Shown here in pieces: positions 8,017-16,896 of a DNA stretch of 64,000 nucleotides. The stretch spans positions 141,284-205,283 of the forward strand of contig NZ_JBNDNA010000007.1 in assembly GCF_049856175.1 (NCBI RefSeq), given 5' to 3'. Source of the stretch: JB111 sp049856175. GTDB taxonomy: Bacteria > Actinomycetota > Actinomycetes > Actinomycetales > Actinomycetaceae. The position numbers and the translations under genes are program-made. Under the pieces are notes generated by a model. The model was not told where the DNA came from. It ran no database searches and worked only from the letters and a program-made list of their open reading frames with translations. Each line of letters opens with the position of its first letter. The first letter of the stretch is position 1.

Positions 8017-8933
8017 ATGACCGTCCCGACGTGGGACCAGTACATGGCACCGTCCCTCCGTGTTCTCCTCGACGGCGGGACCCACCGGTCTCGGAACATC
8101 ATCGCGGCCGCTGCTGACCTGCTAGGTCTCACCCAGGAGCAGCGCCAGGTCCTCATCCCTTCCGGTCAGGAGCAGTTCCGCAACCGTGGTGCCTGGGCGC
8201 TGTCCTACCTGGCGCGAGTAGGCGCGGTCGAACGCCCGAGCCGCGGCAACTATCGGATCACCGAAGTCGGACGCCGACTCCTGTCCGATCACCCGGAAGG
8301 TGTGACGGAGAGGCATCTCCGCGCTCTCTCGGGCAATCCTGACGCACCGCACACCTGGAAGGCGTTCCCGACACCCTCGTCACGAACAGCAACTGCCATC
8401 GAAGAGGTGTCAGCACTGGATCCCGAGGAGCAGATCGCAGCAGGCGTCGCGAGAATCAACGAGGATGTCGCCGACCAGCTCCTGACGTTAATTCTTGCCC
8501 GCGAACCGGTGTTCTTCGAACAAGCGGTGCTCGACCTGCTCATGGCGATGGGATATGGGGGTGCCGAAGGAAACGCGACTCGCACGCAGCTCTCCAGCGA
8601 CGGAGGGATCGACGGCATCATCGACCAGGACGCCCTCGGCCTCTCCCGCATCTACGTGCAAGCCAAACGCTACGCGCGCGAGAATACTGTCGGCAGAGAG
8701 GCGATCCAAGCATTCGTCGGCGCGCTGGCAGGTAATCAGGCGAACCAGGGTGTCTTCATCACCACTAGCCAGTTTGCGCGTACAGCGACCGCGTACGCCG
8801 AGTCCGCGTCGCTACCCGCGTCATCCTCGTCGACGGTGAACGTCTGACCCGGCTGATGATCCAGTACGGAGTCGGTGTGCAGGTGAAAACGCGCGTCGAG
8901 GTAGTCGAGATCGACGAAGACTTCTTCGAGTAA
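8017..8933 (+). pseudogene. mrr: Mrr-type restriction endonuclease, frameshifted near its C-terminus
   Basis: Mrr proteins are type IV endonucleases that cut methylated or foreign DNA. The N-terminal winged-helix domain (MTVPTWDQYMAPSLRVLL, then GNYRITEVGRRLL) is followed by the Mrr_cat nuclease fold. There, GMGYGG-like AMGYGGAEGNA, GGIDGIIDQD and IYVQAKRYA supply the D-QxK catalytic set. The first frame stays open to 8847 but loses the family pattern near 8803. The pattern resumes one frame over as TRVILVDGERLTRLM and ends at TAA 8931. Removing two bases near 8803-8806 would restore one protein of about 305 residues. ATG 8017 has GGAGG (8006-8010) upstream. Codon use is less GC-biased than in its neighbours, which suggests acquisition. 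A sequencing error is the alternative. Confidence 0.82.
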
Positions 8934-9158
8934 CTATCGGGCCAGCGACTGACTGACAGGGCACTGAGCCTTCCAAACGCGAAAGAGCACCTCGACGAGG
9001 ACGATTCCGGCCACCGTGCGCTACCACGACCCAGGACTCGACTATCGGCCGTAGGCTTCACCTGCGCAGGCGCCACGCTCGGGCCCCTTGTGCCCCGCAT
9101 CACCCGGTCATACGGTTAGCGCACGCTGTCCCGTCAACGTCGACGAAGGGTGATCGCC

Positions 9159-10190
9159 ATGAAGGCAGTGCGCGTGCACGCGTACGAGGAGATGCCGAAG
9201 CTCGATGACGTCCCGGAACCCGAGATCACGGGCCCGTGGGACGTCATCGTCAAGATCGGGGCGGCCGGCCTGTGCCGCACCGACCTGCACATCATCGAGG
9301 GTCAGTGGGACCCGATCCAGAACCCCACGCTGCCGTACACGATCGGGCACGAGAACTCGGGCTGGGTGCACGCCGTCGGCTCGGCCGTGTCGAACGTGGC
9401 GGTGGGCGACACGGTGATCATGCACCCGCTCGTCACCTGCGGGCTGTGTACCGAGTGCCGGCGAGGCAACGACTCGCACTGCTCGAACGCCTCCTTCCCG
9501 GGCCTCAACGCCGAGGGCGGGATGGCCGAGTACATGAAGACGAACGCGCGGGCCGTCGTCAAGCTCGACCCCTCTCTCCAGCCCAGGGACATCGCCGCCC
9601 TCGCTGACGCGGGCCTCACCGCCTACCACGCGGTCCGCAAGGCGGCCCCGCGGCTGCACCCGGGCACGCACGTCGTCGTCATCGGCTCCGGCGGGCTGGG
9701 GCACATTGGCATCCAGTCCCTCGTGGCTCTCACCCCTGCGGAGATCACGGTCCTCGACCGCTCCGAGCAGGCCCTCGAGCTCGCGACGTCGATCGGCGCC
9801 CACCACACGGCCCTCGCCACCGACGACACCGACGCCGTCACCAAGCAGATCCACGACATCACCGGCGGAGGCGCGCACGTCGTGCTCGACTTCGTCGGCG
9901 AGCAGGGCATGGAGCTCCTCGGGCCCAACCTCATCCGCAACCAGGGCGACTACTACGTCATCGGCTACGGCGGCATGGTCCAGCTCGAGACCATCGGGAT
10001 CATCTCCCGCGAGATCAACGTCATCGGCAACCTCGTGGGCACCTACGAGGACCTCGACCAGCTGATGATCCTCACCGCCCAGGGCAAGATCTCGCTGCAC
10101 ACGTCGGTCTACGACCTCGCCGACTACGCCACCGCGATCGACGACCTCGACAACGGCCGGCTGGTCGGTCGCGGGATCCTCGTCCCGTAG
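9159..10190 (+). CDS. Zinc-dependent alcohol dehydrogenase (MDR superfamily)
   Basis: This 343-residue medium-chain dehydrogenase oxidises an alcohol with NAD(P). The catalytic zinc ligands are seen in GLCRTDLH (Cys), GHENSG (His-Glu) and further on. The structural zinc site is CGLCTECRRGNDSHC, four Cys with the normal spacing. The nucleotide fold has GSGGLGHIGIQ (GxGxxG), followed by VLDRSEQAL, whose Asp after the second strand favours NAD over NADP. ATG 9159 has GAAGGG 8 nt upstream, and the GTG nine bases earlier was rejected. It follows the mrr remnant by 225 bp in which I see nothing else, and converges with the DUF981-like gene. Confidence 0.93.
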   Translation: MKAVRVHAYEEMPKLDDVPEPEITGPWDVIVKIGAAGLCRTDLHIIEGQWDPIQNPTLPYTIGHENSGWVHAVGSAVSNVAVGDTVIMHPLVTCGLCTECRRGNDSHCSNASFPGLNAEGGMAEYMKTNARAVVKLDPSLQPRDIAALADAGLTAYHAVRKAAPRLHPGTHVVVIGSGGLGHIGIQSLVALTPAEITVLDRSEQALELATSIGAHHTALATDDTDAVTKQIHDITGGGAHVVLDFVGEQGMELLGPNLIRNQGDYYVIGYGGMVQLETIGIISREINVIGNLVGTYEDLDQLMILTAQGKISLHTSVYDLADYATAIDDLDNGRLVGRGILVP

Positions 10191-10221
10191 CGACCTCGCG
10201 CAGCGACGCACCACCGACGGC

Positions 10222-10248
10222 GGCGGGCACCCGGTCCGGGTGCCCGCC
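10222..10248. terminator. Bidirectional hairpin between convergent genes
   Basis: GGCGGGCACCC (10222-10232) pairs with 10238-10248 around a 5-nt loop, extended by flanking pairs. It lies between the stop of the alcohol dehydrogenase and the stop of the DUF981-like gene and could end both transcripts. Confidence 0.75.
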
Positions 10249-10263
10249 GTCGTCAGGTCTGGA

Positions 10264-10953
10264 TCACCAGCGGTAGTTCGTGTCGTACGCGAAGTTCGTG
10301 TACATCCCGATGTGGGTGTAGAAGTTGATCGCACCGAACAGCAGGAGCGCCACGCCACCGAGCAGGAACGCCCAGGCCGACCACCTCAGCAGGCCGGGCC
10401 GGCCTGCCAGGTAGGAGATCGCGAAGAGCAGCGCGCCGAGGGCGATGACGCCCCAGAGCCCGCCGAGGAACAGTGCTTCGATCCAGGGAAGGTGGCCGAA
10501 CCGACCGGTGATCGGCTCCTCCGGCGGGGCCGCACCGAGCTGGAAGCGGACGAACGTGATCGCCAGCACGCCCATCGCGAGGCCGACCGCACCGACGAAG
10601 ATGCTCACCGGGCGGAAGGCGCGCAGCGCGGTCTCGCGGGCGATCTCCTGATCGCCGGCGAACAGGCTGCGGCTGCGCCACAGGTAGACGGCGGCGACCA
10701 GGAGCAGCGCGCCGAAGGCGGCGGCCGGCTGGCCGAACGCGATGTTGTAGTACTCGAACCCGGGCTCCTGGTAGGGCCAGGTCACGGTGAGGTGCAGGCC
10801 GAGCGCGAGCAGCAGGAGCCCGGTGACGCCGAAGAACGCGGCCCACCCCTCGCTGTCGACCGCCTTGCGGCGGAGGAGGACACCCAGGAACTGGGCAAAC
10901 CCGATGAGACCGGCCCCCGCCGTGATGGCGATGAGCTCGTTGTAGACGACCAT
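10264..10953 (-). CDS. DUF981-like polytopic membrane protein
   Basis: This 229-residue protein has about seven hydrophobic segments, starting with YNELIAITAGAGLIGFAQFLG and ending with a helix before the tail INFYTHIGMYTNFAYDTNYRW. The long aromatic C-terminus, the GLHLTVTWPY loop and the FGQPAAAFGALLL helix resemble DUF981 proteins, which have no assigned role. ATG 10953 is preferred over the GTG three codons earlier because AGAAGGG sits 8-9 nt upstream of it. No partner gene is adjacent on this strand. Confidence 0.65.
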   Translation of the reverse strand: MVVYNELIAITAGAGLIGFAQFLGVLLRRKAVDSEGWAAFFGVTGLLLLALGLHLTVTWPYQEPGFEYYNIAFGQPAAAFGALLLVAAVYLWRSRSLFAGDQEIARETALRAFRPVSIFVGAVGLAMGVLAITFVRFQLGAAPPEEPITGRFGHLPWIEALFLGGLWGVIALGALLFAISYLAGRPGLLRWSAWAFLLGGVALLLFGAINFYTHIGMYTNFAYDTNYRW

Positions 10954-11101
10954 GCCGCCCACCCTTCTTCGTCAGCTGGTCCGGGCGCGGGCGGATACGG
11001 CGCGCGCACGCGGAGGGAGTGGCACGCGCTCCCTGCGTCACCAACGTCCTGGGCAGTGAGGTATTCCCGACGATGAACGAACGCAATCCGCCGCGGGTGG
11101 C

Positions 11102-11473
11102 TCATCGCACGCGGCGGAACTCCTCGGCGCTCGGGCTCAGCCCCGGGGCCCATCCCGTGGCCGCGATCCGGTCGAGAGCACTCATCTCGAACTCGTACGC
11201 CCCGGGCGTGAAACCGTCCGCCACCCGCGCTGCGGTGTCGGCCGTGACGCCGCCGGTGTAGACGACGGTGCGGCAGTCCTCGGTCTCGACGAGCACGCGC
11301 CATCCCGCGCTGTGCACCCGCTCTCCCTGCGCAGCGGACGCGCCGACCACCTCGCACCGCACACCGTGCACCCCCACGCGTCCGAGAACGGGCATCGACA
11401 GCAGCACGAGGACCACCACCGAGGTGGCGATGATCACGACGCGCCATGCCCGCGTGGACGTGGTCTCTCCCAC
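11102..11473 (-). CDS. Small single-pass membrane protein, function unknown
   Basis: The frame encodes about 123 residues from GTG 11473. A short basic N-terminus (TRAWR) and one membrane helix (VVIIATSVVVLVLLSMPVLG) are followed by a roughly 90-residue extracytoplasmic domain. The domain has two Cys (VRCEVVG and TEDCRTVVY) that may form a disulfide, and ends AEEFRRVR. I recognise no family. It starts 18 bp beyond the end of the phosphatase gene on the same strand, so the two may be co-transcribed. The start codon is uncertain: an in-frame GTG about 15 codons downstream is possible and there is no clear Shine-Dalgarno. Confidence 0.6.
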   Translation of the reverse strand: MGETTSTRAWRVVIIATSVVVLVLLSMPVLGRVGVHGVRCEVVGASAAQGERVHSAGWRVLVETEDCRTVVYTGGVTADTAARVADGFTPGAYEFEMSALDRIAATGWAPGLSPSAEEFRRVR

Positions 11474-11490
11474 TCCAGGGCGGCGCGTCC

Positions 11491-12186
11491 TCACTCCTGG
11501 GCGGCGCGTCCCGCCACGCCGAGCGCCTCCGGGTGGTTCGCGTCCGGGTACCCCGTCGGCCCGTCGTGCTCGACGTCGGACACCGACGGTCCGCCCAGCG
11601 CGTGGGACTCCCAGCGCACGAGCTGCCAGCCGTCGTCCGGGTTCCCCTCGATGATGACGACCCCGGTGTTCGAGATCGAGCGGCCGAGGAACTCGCGCGG
11701 CACCTCGACGGTCGTGGCGGCCCACGAGACGATGACGGCCCCGTGCGAGACGATGACCGCCGTCTCGTGGCCCGTCGCGGCGATCTCGGCCACGACCGCG
11801 TCGTAGCGGTCCTTGACCTCGCGGCCCGTCTCGCCTCCGGGGATGCGCGAGTCCGGGTCCGCTACCCAGCCCATGATGCCCGCGAGGTACGTGCGCACGG
11901 CCGCCTCGCTGGTGGCCATCTCGAGGTCGCCGGCGCGGATCTCGCGCAGCCCCTCGCGCTCGATCGGGGTGAGCCCCGTGGCCTGGGCGAGCGGCTCCGC
12001 GGTCTGGTGCGTGCGCACGAGGTTGGACACCCAGATGGACTCCACGTCCTCGTACGCGAGCTCGGGCACGAGGGCCTCCGCCTGCCGGCGGCCGAGCTCG
12101 GTGAGATCGGCGCCGGGCGCCTCGGTGTCGATCGCGTGGATGACGTTGGAGTCGGTCTGACCGTGCCGGACGAGAATGAGCCGCAT
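11491..12186 (-). CDS. Histidine phosphatase family protein (phosphoglycerate-mutase-like)
   Basis: This 231-residue protein of the His-phosphatase superfamily has the catalytic LVRHGQTDSN (RHG) at the N-terminus, SNLVRTHQTAEPL with the second Arg, and REIRAGDLEM with the acidic proton donor. The second catalytic His is in VIVSHGAVIV. The C-terminus (after about residue 205) is Pro/Asp-rich and atypical, probably unstructured. Members dephosphorylate small phosphorylated metabolites, and the substrate here cannot be read. It is divergent from the 50-codon membrane gene, with 60 bp between the two starts. Confidence 0.9.
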   Translation of the reverse strand: MRLILVRHGQTDSNVIHAIDTEAPGADLTELGRRQAEALVPELAYEDVESIWVSNLVRTHQTAEPLAQATGLTPIEREGLREIRAGDLEMATSEAAVRTYLAGIMGWVADPDSRIPGGETGREVKDRYDAVVAEIAATGHETAVIVSHGAVIVSWAATTVEVPREFLGRSISNTGVVIIEGNPDDGWQLVRWESHALGGPSVSDVEHDGPTGYPDANHPEALGVAGRAAQE

Positions 12187-12234
12187 ATCGTCCAGTGTCC
12201 CAGGTGTGCCGTGCGGGCGCTGTGACGCGTCACG

Positions 12235-12240
12235 TACATT
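12235..12240 (+). promoter_or_regulatory. -10 hexamer TACATT for the 50-codon gene
   Basis: TACATT ends 6 nt before ATG 12247, the same spacing as upstream of nadE and DoxX, which supports the small ORF as a leaderless gene. Confidence 0.5.
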
Positions 12241-12246
12241 GCACGG

Positions 12247-12399
12247 ATGCCGCCCGACGAGGACGTCCCGACGACGACCGACGAGCAGGACCCCAGCCCC
12301 AGGCCGCCGAGCCGCTGGCGGTTCGTCGTCACCCTCCTGGTCGCGGCGGTCGTCTTCGCCGTGGTCGTCTGGCTGGTCGACCTCGCCTTCGACTCCTGA
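12247..12399 (+). CDS. Small single-helix membrane protein (50 residues)
   Basis: ATG 12247 to TGA 12397-12399 encodes 50 residues. An acidic, Pro-rich N-terminus (PPDEDVPTTTDEQDPSPRP) is followed by SRWRFVVTLLVAAVVFAVVVWL, one clear membrane helix with an Arg-rich cytoplasmic flank, and a short tail, VDLAFDS. The reading frame has GC-rich third positions like its neighbours and a -10 hexamer 6 nt upstream. It sits alone between the divergent phosphatase gene and the convergent glnE. Function is unknown; small helices of this kind often modulate larger membrane complexes. Confidence 0.6.
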   Translation: MPPDEDVPTTTDEQDPSPRPPSRWRFVVTLLVAAVVFAVVVWLVDLAFDS

Positions 12400-12426
12400 G
12401 CATCTGCTCCCTGCGCCCGTGAGGGC

Positions 12427-15400
12427 CTACTCCCAGAAGAGCCGCTCGACGACCGCCCGGGAGCGCCGCGCCGCCCGCAGGTAGTCCTCCTCGAGCTCCT
12501 GGCGGTGTCCGGACGGGTAGCCGAGCATGCGCGCCACCGTCTCCAGCCGTTCGACCCCGTGGGGCAGGACGTCGGTCTTCGGCCCCGTCGTGCGCCCGGA
12601 GACCTGCACGACGGCGTCGCGCACCTGCCCGGCCAGCGTCCAGGCGTGCAGGAGGGTCGCCGCATCAGCGTCGCCGACCAGCCCCTCGGCGCGCAGCGCC
12701 TCGAGGGCCTCCTCGGTCGAGGTCACCCGCAGCGCGGGCACGTCGCCGGCGTGCCGCAGCTGCCACAGCTGGACGGTCCACTCCACGTCCGTCAGCGCGC
12801 CGGGGCCGAGCTTGAGGTGCCGGTTGGGTGGCACGCCGCGTGGCATGCGCTCCTGCTCGACCCGGCCCTTGACCCGGCGGATCTCCCGCTCGGCGGCCGC
12901 ACCGATGCCGCCGGGCACGTACCGCACCGCGTCGACGAGCGCCATGAACCGCTCCCCGAGCGCACGCGAGCCCGCGGCGGGGCGGGCCCGCAGGAGCGCC
13001 TGCCGCTCCCACACCTCCACCCACCGCTCGTAGTACTCGGCGTAGGAGGCGAGGGTGCGTACGAGCGGGCCGGAGCGCCCCTCGGGCCGCAGGTCGGCGT
13101 CGACCGGGAGCGCGGGCTCGTCGCTCGTGGCGCCGAGCAGCTCCTGGACCGACGTCGCGACGTCGCGGGCCCAGTCCGCAGCCACCTTCTCGTCGACCCC
13201 CTCGGCGGGGTCGTGGACGAAGAGGACATCGGCGTCGGAGGAGTAGCCGACCTCGCGGCCGCCCAGGCGGCCCATGGCGACGACGAGGAACTCCCCCGGC
13301 GGCTCGTCGAGGCCGGCACGGGCCGTGGCGTCGCGGGCGGCTACCCTCACCGCCGCCTCGAGGGCGAGGTCCGCGACGTCGGCCAGCTCCCGGCGCCGCG
13401 ACCGCGGGGCCTGCTCGAGCACGTGGGCGATCGCAGCGCGCGTGGTCTCGCGCCGACGCAGGTAGCGGGCCTGCCCGACGGCGTCGGTCGCGTCCTCGCG
13501 GCGACGCAGCATCGCGTCGATCTCGCCCTCGAGGTCCTCGCGGCGGCGCGGGGCCAGGCCCTGATCGCCGTCGAGCCACTTCACCGCCTCGGGCAGCTGG
13601 AGCAGCAGGTCGCCGACGTACCGCGACGTGGCGAGCACCGTGGCCAGCGCCTCGGCGGCAGCGGAGGAGTCGCGCAGGAGGGCCAGGTACCAGTGGGTCG
13701 TGCCGATCGTCTCCGACAGCCGCCGGAAGGCGAGCAGGCCGACGTCGGGCATGGGCGCGTCGGCGAACCAGCCGAGCATGACGGGCAGGAGCTGGCGCTG
13801 GATCGTCGCGCGCCGGGACACGCCTTCGGTGAGGGCCGCGATGTGACGCAGGGAGCCCTTCGGGTCGGCAAAGCCGATGACCTCCATCCGTGCCGCGGCC
13901 GCGTCGGGGGCCAGGGAGGCCTCGGCCGGCGACAGGCGCGCGGTCGCGGGCAGCAGCGGTCGGTAGTAGATCTCCTCGTGCAGCCGGCGGACCTCGCGGC
14001 TCACCGCGCGCCAGGCCTTCTCCAGGGCGTCACCGTCCGTGATGCCCTCCGCGCCGAAGGCACGGCCGAGGATCTCGAGGTCGCCCGCCGAGCTCGGCAC
14101 CACCTGGATGCGGTGGAGGCGCCACAGCTGCATGCGGTGCTCGAGGACGCGCAGGAACCGGTAGTGGTGGTCCAGGGTCGCGGCGTCGGTGCGCGCGACG
14201 TACCCGCCCTCGGCGAGGGCCTCCAACGCCTCGAGGGTGGTCCGCGACCGTAGGGTCTCGTCGGTGCGGCCGTGGACGAGCTGGAGCAGCTGGACGGTGA
14301 ACTCGACGTCCCGCAGCCCGCCCTTGCCGAGCTTGAGCTGCCGCTCCGCGTGGCGGGCCGGCACGTGCGCCTCCACGCGGCGGCGCATCTTCTGGGTCTC
14401 CTCGACGAAGTTCTCCCTCGAGGCCGCGCTCCAGACGAACGGCGCGACGGCGGCGCAGTACTCCTCACCGAGCGCGAGGTCCCCCGCGACCGGGCGCGCC
14501 TTGAGCAGGGCCTGGAACTCCCAGCCCTTGGCCCAGCTCTCGTAGTAGCTGACGTGGCTGGCGAGCGTGCGCACGAGCGGTCCGTCCTGCCCCTCCGGCC
14601 GCAGGTTCGCGTCCAGCGGCCACAGGGCCGGCTCGGGGCCGACGCCGCCGACCGCGTCCGCGAGCGTGCCGGCCAACCGGGTCGCCACCTCGATGGTCTC
14701 GTCCTCGTCGCGGACGGGGGCGCCGTCGGCGTCGAGCTCGGGATCGGCCACGTAGACGACGTCGACGTCGGAGATGTAGTTGATCTCCCGCCCGCCCGTC
14801 TTCCCCATCCCGATCACCGCGAGCCGCACACCCGCACCGTGGTCGGGCAGGCCGGCGCGGGCCACCGCGAGGGCGGCGTCGAGCGCACCGGCGACGATGT
14901 CGGCGATCGACGCAGCCACCAGCGGGAAGCTCTCCAGGGAGTCCTTACCCGTGAGGTCCGCGGCAGCGATCTCCAGGAGGCGGCGGCGGTAGGTGCGCCG
15001 CAGCGCCGCGATGCCCTCCTCGCCGGTGACCGTGGCGACGGGGTTGGTCTGCGCCGGGTCGGCGCCGACGGCCTCGAGCGCCTTGGCCCGCTCGTCGCGC
15101 GGCTCGAGGTGGAGCACCGGGACCTCGCCGTGCCGGTCGTGGAGATGGGCGACGTCCCCCGGCCGCGCGACCAGCGAGTCACCGAGCGGCCGGGAGGCTC
15201 CGACCACGGCGACGAGCCGACGCATCGCGACGTCGTCGCCGGTGAGGGCCGTGCGCAGGGCGGCGTCGTCCCCGCTCTCCTGCGCGCTCTCGGCGATCCG
15301 CACGAGGGTGAGCAGCGCGTGGTCGGGGTTCCCGGCCGAGGCGAGGTGGCCGAGCAGCCGCTCCGCCACGCCCTCGGCGGCCAGGTACGGGGCCAGGGCC

Positions 15401-15492
15401 GGGTCGTCGAGCAGCGCCTCGGCGCGGCGCGGCTCGTGGATGCCGACGCGCCGCAGCTGGGTGAGCCGGGAGACGACCCGTCCGCCGGCCAT
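12427..15492 (-). CDS. glnE: Bifunctional glutamine synthetase adenylyltransferase/deadenylyltransferase
   Basis: This 1021-residue enzyme adenylylates and deadenylylates GlnA1 on its Tyr in response to nitrogen status. Two nucleotidyltransferase domains are visible. The N-terminal one has GKTGGREINYISDVDVVY and the C-terminal one has MGRLGGREVGYSSDADVLF, each with the G-G-DxD metal motif. Each is followed by a helical GlnD/PII-uridylyltransferase-like bundle and an LRPEGxxGPLVRTL segment, which is present twice. Length matches actinobacterial GlnE. Its ATG overlaps the TGA of glnA2 by one base (TGATG), so the two are translationally coupled. Confidence 0.97.
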   Translation of the reverse strand: MAGGRVVSRLTQLRRVGIHEPRRAEALLDDPALAPYLAAEGVAERLLGHLASAGNPDHALLTLVRIAESAQESGDDAALRTALTGDDVAMRRLVAVVGASRPLGDSLVARPGDVAHLHDRHGEVPVLHLEPRDERAKALEAVGADPAQTNPVATVTGEEGIAALRRTYRRRLLEIAAADLTGKDSLESFPLVAASIADIVAGALDAALAVARAGLPDHGAGVRLAVIGMGKTGGREINYISDVDVVYVADPELDADGAPVRDEDETIEVATRLAGTLADAVGGVGPEPALWPLDANLRPEGQDGPLVRTLASHVSYYESWAKGWEFQALLKARPVAGDLALGEEYCAAVAPFVWSAASRENFVEETQKMRRRVEAHVPARHAERQLKLGKGGLRDVEFTVQLLQLVHGRTDETLRSRTTLEALEALAEGGYVARTDAATLDHHYRFLRVLEHRMQLWRLHRIQVVPSSAGDLEILGRAFGAEGITDGDALEKAWRAVSREVRRLHEEIYYRPLLPATARLSPAEASLAPDAAAARMEVIGFADPKGSLRHIAALTEGVSRRATIQRQLLPVMLGWFADAPMPDVGLLAFRRLSETIGTTHWYLALLRDSSAAAEALATVLATSRYVGDLLLQLPEAVKWLDGDQGLAPRRREDLEGEIDAMLRRREDATDAVGQARYLRRRETTRAAIAHVLEQAPRSRRRELADVADLALEAAVRVAARDATARAGLDEPPGEFLVVAMGRLGGREVGYSSDADVLFVHDPAEGVDEKVAADWARDVATSVQELLGATSDEPALPVDADLRPEGRSGPLVRTLASYAEYYERWVEVWERQALLRARPAAGSRALGERFMALVDAVRYVPGGIGAAAEREIRRVKGRVEQERMPRGVPPNRHLKLGPGALTDVEWTVQLWQLRHAGDVPALRVTSTEEALEALRAEGLVGDADAATLLHAWTLAGQVRDAVVQVSGRTTGPKTDVLPHGVERLETVARMLGYPSGHRQELEEDYLRAARRSRAVVERLFWE

Positions 15493-16829
15493 CAGTGCGA
15501 GGGGATGAACTGGGCCAGCTCAAAGTCCGTGACCTGGTCGCGGTAGGCCTCCCACTCCTCGTGCTTGTTGCGCACGACGAAGTCGAAGGTCTCCTCCCCC
15601 AGCGTCTCCGCAACCAGCTCGGAGCCCTCCATCGCGTCGATCGCGTCGGCCAGGGAGGCCGGCAGCGAGACGATGCCGAGCGCGCGGCGCTCGCCGCGGG
15701 ACAGCGTCGAGACGTCGGTGTCCGCCGGGTCGGGCAGGTCGTAGCCCTCCTCGATGCCCTTGAGCCCGGCCCGCAGGATGATCGCGAACGCGAGGTAGGG
15801 GTTCGCGGCGGCGTCCAGCGCGCGGAACTCCACGCGGCTGGACTGCGGCTTGCCCGGCTTGTAGCCGGGGACCCGCACGAGCGCGGAGCGGTTGTTGTGG
15901 CCCCAGCTGACGTAGCTGGGCGCCTCGCCGCCGCCCCACAGGCGCTTGTAGGAGTTAACGTACTGGTTGGTGATGGCGGCGAACTCCCGGGCGTGCGTGA
16001 GGACGCCGGCGATGAACCTGCGTCCCGTCGTGGAGAGCTGGTACTCCCCCGCCGGGTCGTAGAACGCGTTGGAGTCGCCCTCGAACAGCGAGAAGTGGGT
16101 GTGCATCCCCGAGCCCGGGTGGCCGGGCATCGGCTTGGGCATGAAGGTCGCGGTCAGCCCCTGCCGCATGGCGACCTCCTTGACCACGGTGCGGAACGTC
16201 ATCACGTTGTCCGCCATCGACAGGGCGTCGGCGAAGCGCAGGTCGATCTCGTTCTGCCCCGGGCCGCCCTCGTGGTGGGAGAACTCCACCGGGATGCCCA
16301 TCTCCTCGAGGGTGGTGATGGCCTCGCGGCGGAAGTCGTGGCTGGACCCGCGGGCGACGTGGTCGAAGTAGCCCGCGCGGTCGGCCGGGACGAGCGGCTG
16401 CCGGGGGTCGTTGATCTCGTCGAACAGGTAGAACTCGATCTCGGGGTGCACGTAGGGCGTGAAGCCGGCCTTGGCCGCGTGCTCGACGGCGCGGGCCAGG
16501 ACGTTGCGCGGGTCCGATCGGGCGGGCTCGCCTCCGGGGGTGAGGACGTCGCAGAACATGCGCGCCACGCCGTGGTGCTCGCTACGCCACGGCAGGACCT
16601 GGAAGGTCGTCGGGTCGGGCCGCACGAGCATGTCGGACTCGAACACGCGGGTGAGGCCCTCGATGGCGGAGCCGTCGAACCCGATGCCCTCCTCGAACGC
16701 GCTCTCGAGCTCGGCCGGCGCGATGGCGACCGACTTCAGCGTGCCGAGGACGTCGGTGAACCACAGCCGGATGAACCGGATGTCGCGTTCCTCGACGGTT
16801 CGCAGCACGAACTCCTGCTGGCGGTCCAT
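15492..16829 (-). CDS. glnA2: Glutamine synthetase GlnA2 (type I, no adenylylation site)
   Basis: This 445-residue paralogue of GlnA1 matches mycobacterial GlnA2 from its N-terminus (MDRQQEFVLRTVEERDIRF). Active-site motifs are kept: DGSAIEGL, HPEIEFYLFD, GSGMHTHFSLF and NNRSALVRVP. The loop that carries the adenylylated Tyr in GlnA1 (LYELPPEE) reads DVSTLSRGE here, so there is no Tyr to modify. ATG 16829 has GGGAGGAGG close upstream, and the GTG 15 codons earlier was rejected. Gene overlap with glnE suggests the modifying enzyme is made together with a synthetase it cannot modify. Confidence 0.95.
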   Translation of the reverse strand: MDRQQEFVLRTVEERDIRFIRLWFTDVLGTLKSVAIAPAELESAFEEGIGFDGSAIEGLTRVFESDMLVRPDPTTFQVLPWRSEHHGVARMFCDVLTPGGEPARSDPRNVLARAVEHAAKAGFTPYVHPEIEFYLFDEINDPRQPLVPADRAGYFDHVARGSSHDFRREAITTLEEMGIPVEFSHHEGGPGQNEIDLRFADALSMADNVMTFRTVVKEVAMRQGLTATFMPKPMPGHPGSGMHTHFSLFEGDSNAFYDPAGEYQLSTTGRRFIAGVLTHAREFAAITNQYVNSYKRLWGGGEAPSYVSWGHNNRSALVRVPGYKPGKPQSSRVEFRALDAAANPYLAFAIILRAGLKGIEEGYDLPDPADTDVSTLSRGERRALGIVSLPASLADAIDAMEGSELVAETLGEETFDFVVRNKHEEWEAYRDQVTDFELAQFIPSH

Positions 16830-16884
16830 CCCGCCTCCTCCCGGTCGGATCAGTGCTCCCACATTGTCACCCACGACGCCCGAC

Positions 16885-16890
16885 TACCCT
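16885..16890 (+). promoter_or_regulatory. -10 hexamer TACCCT for nadE
   Basis: TACCCT ends 6 nt before ATG 16897 and no Shine-Dalgarno lies between, so nadE is probably a leaderless transcript. It lies in the 67-bp gap to the divergent glnA2. Confidence 0.55.
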
Positions 16891-16896
16891 GACAGC

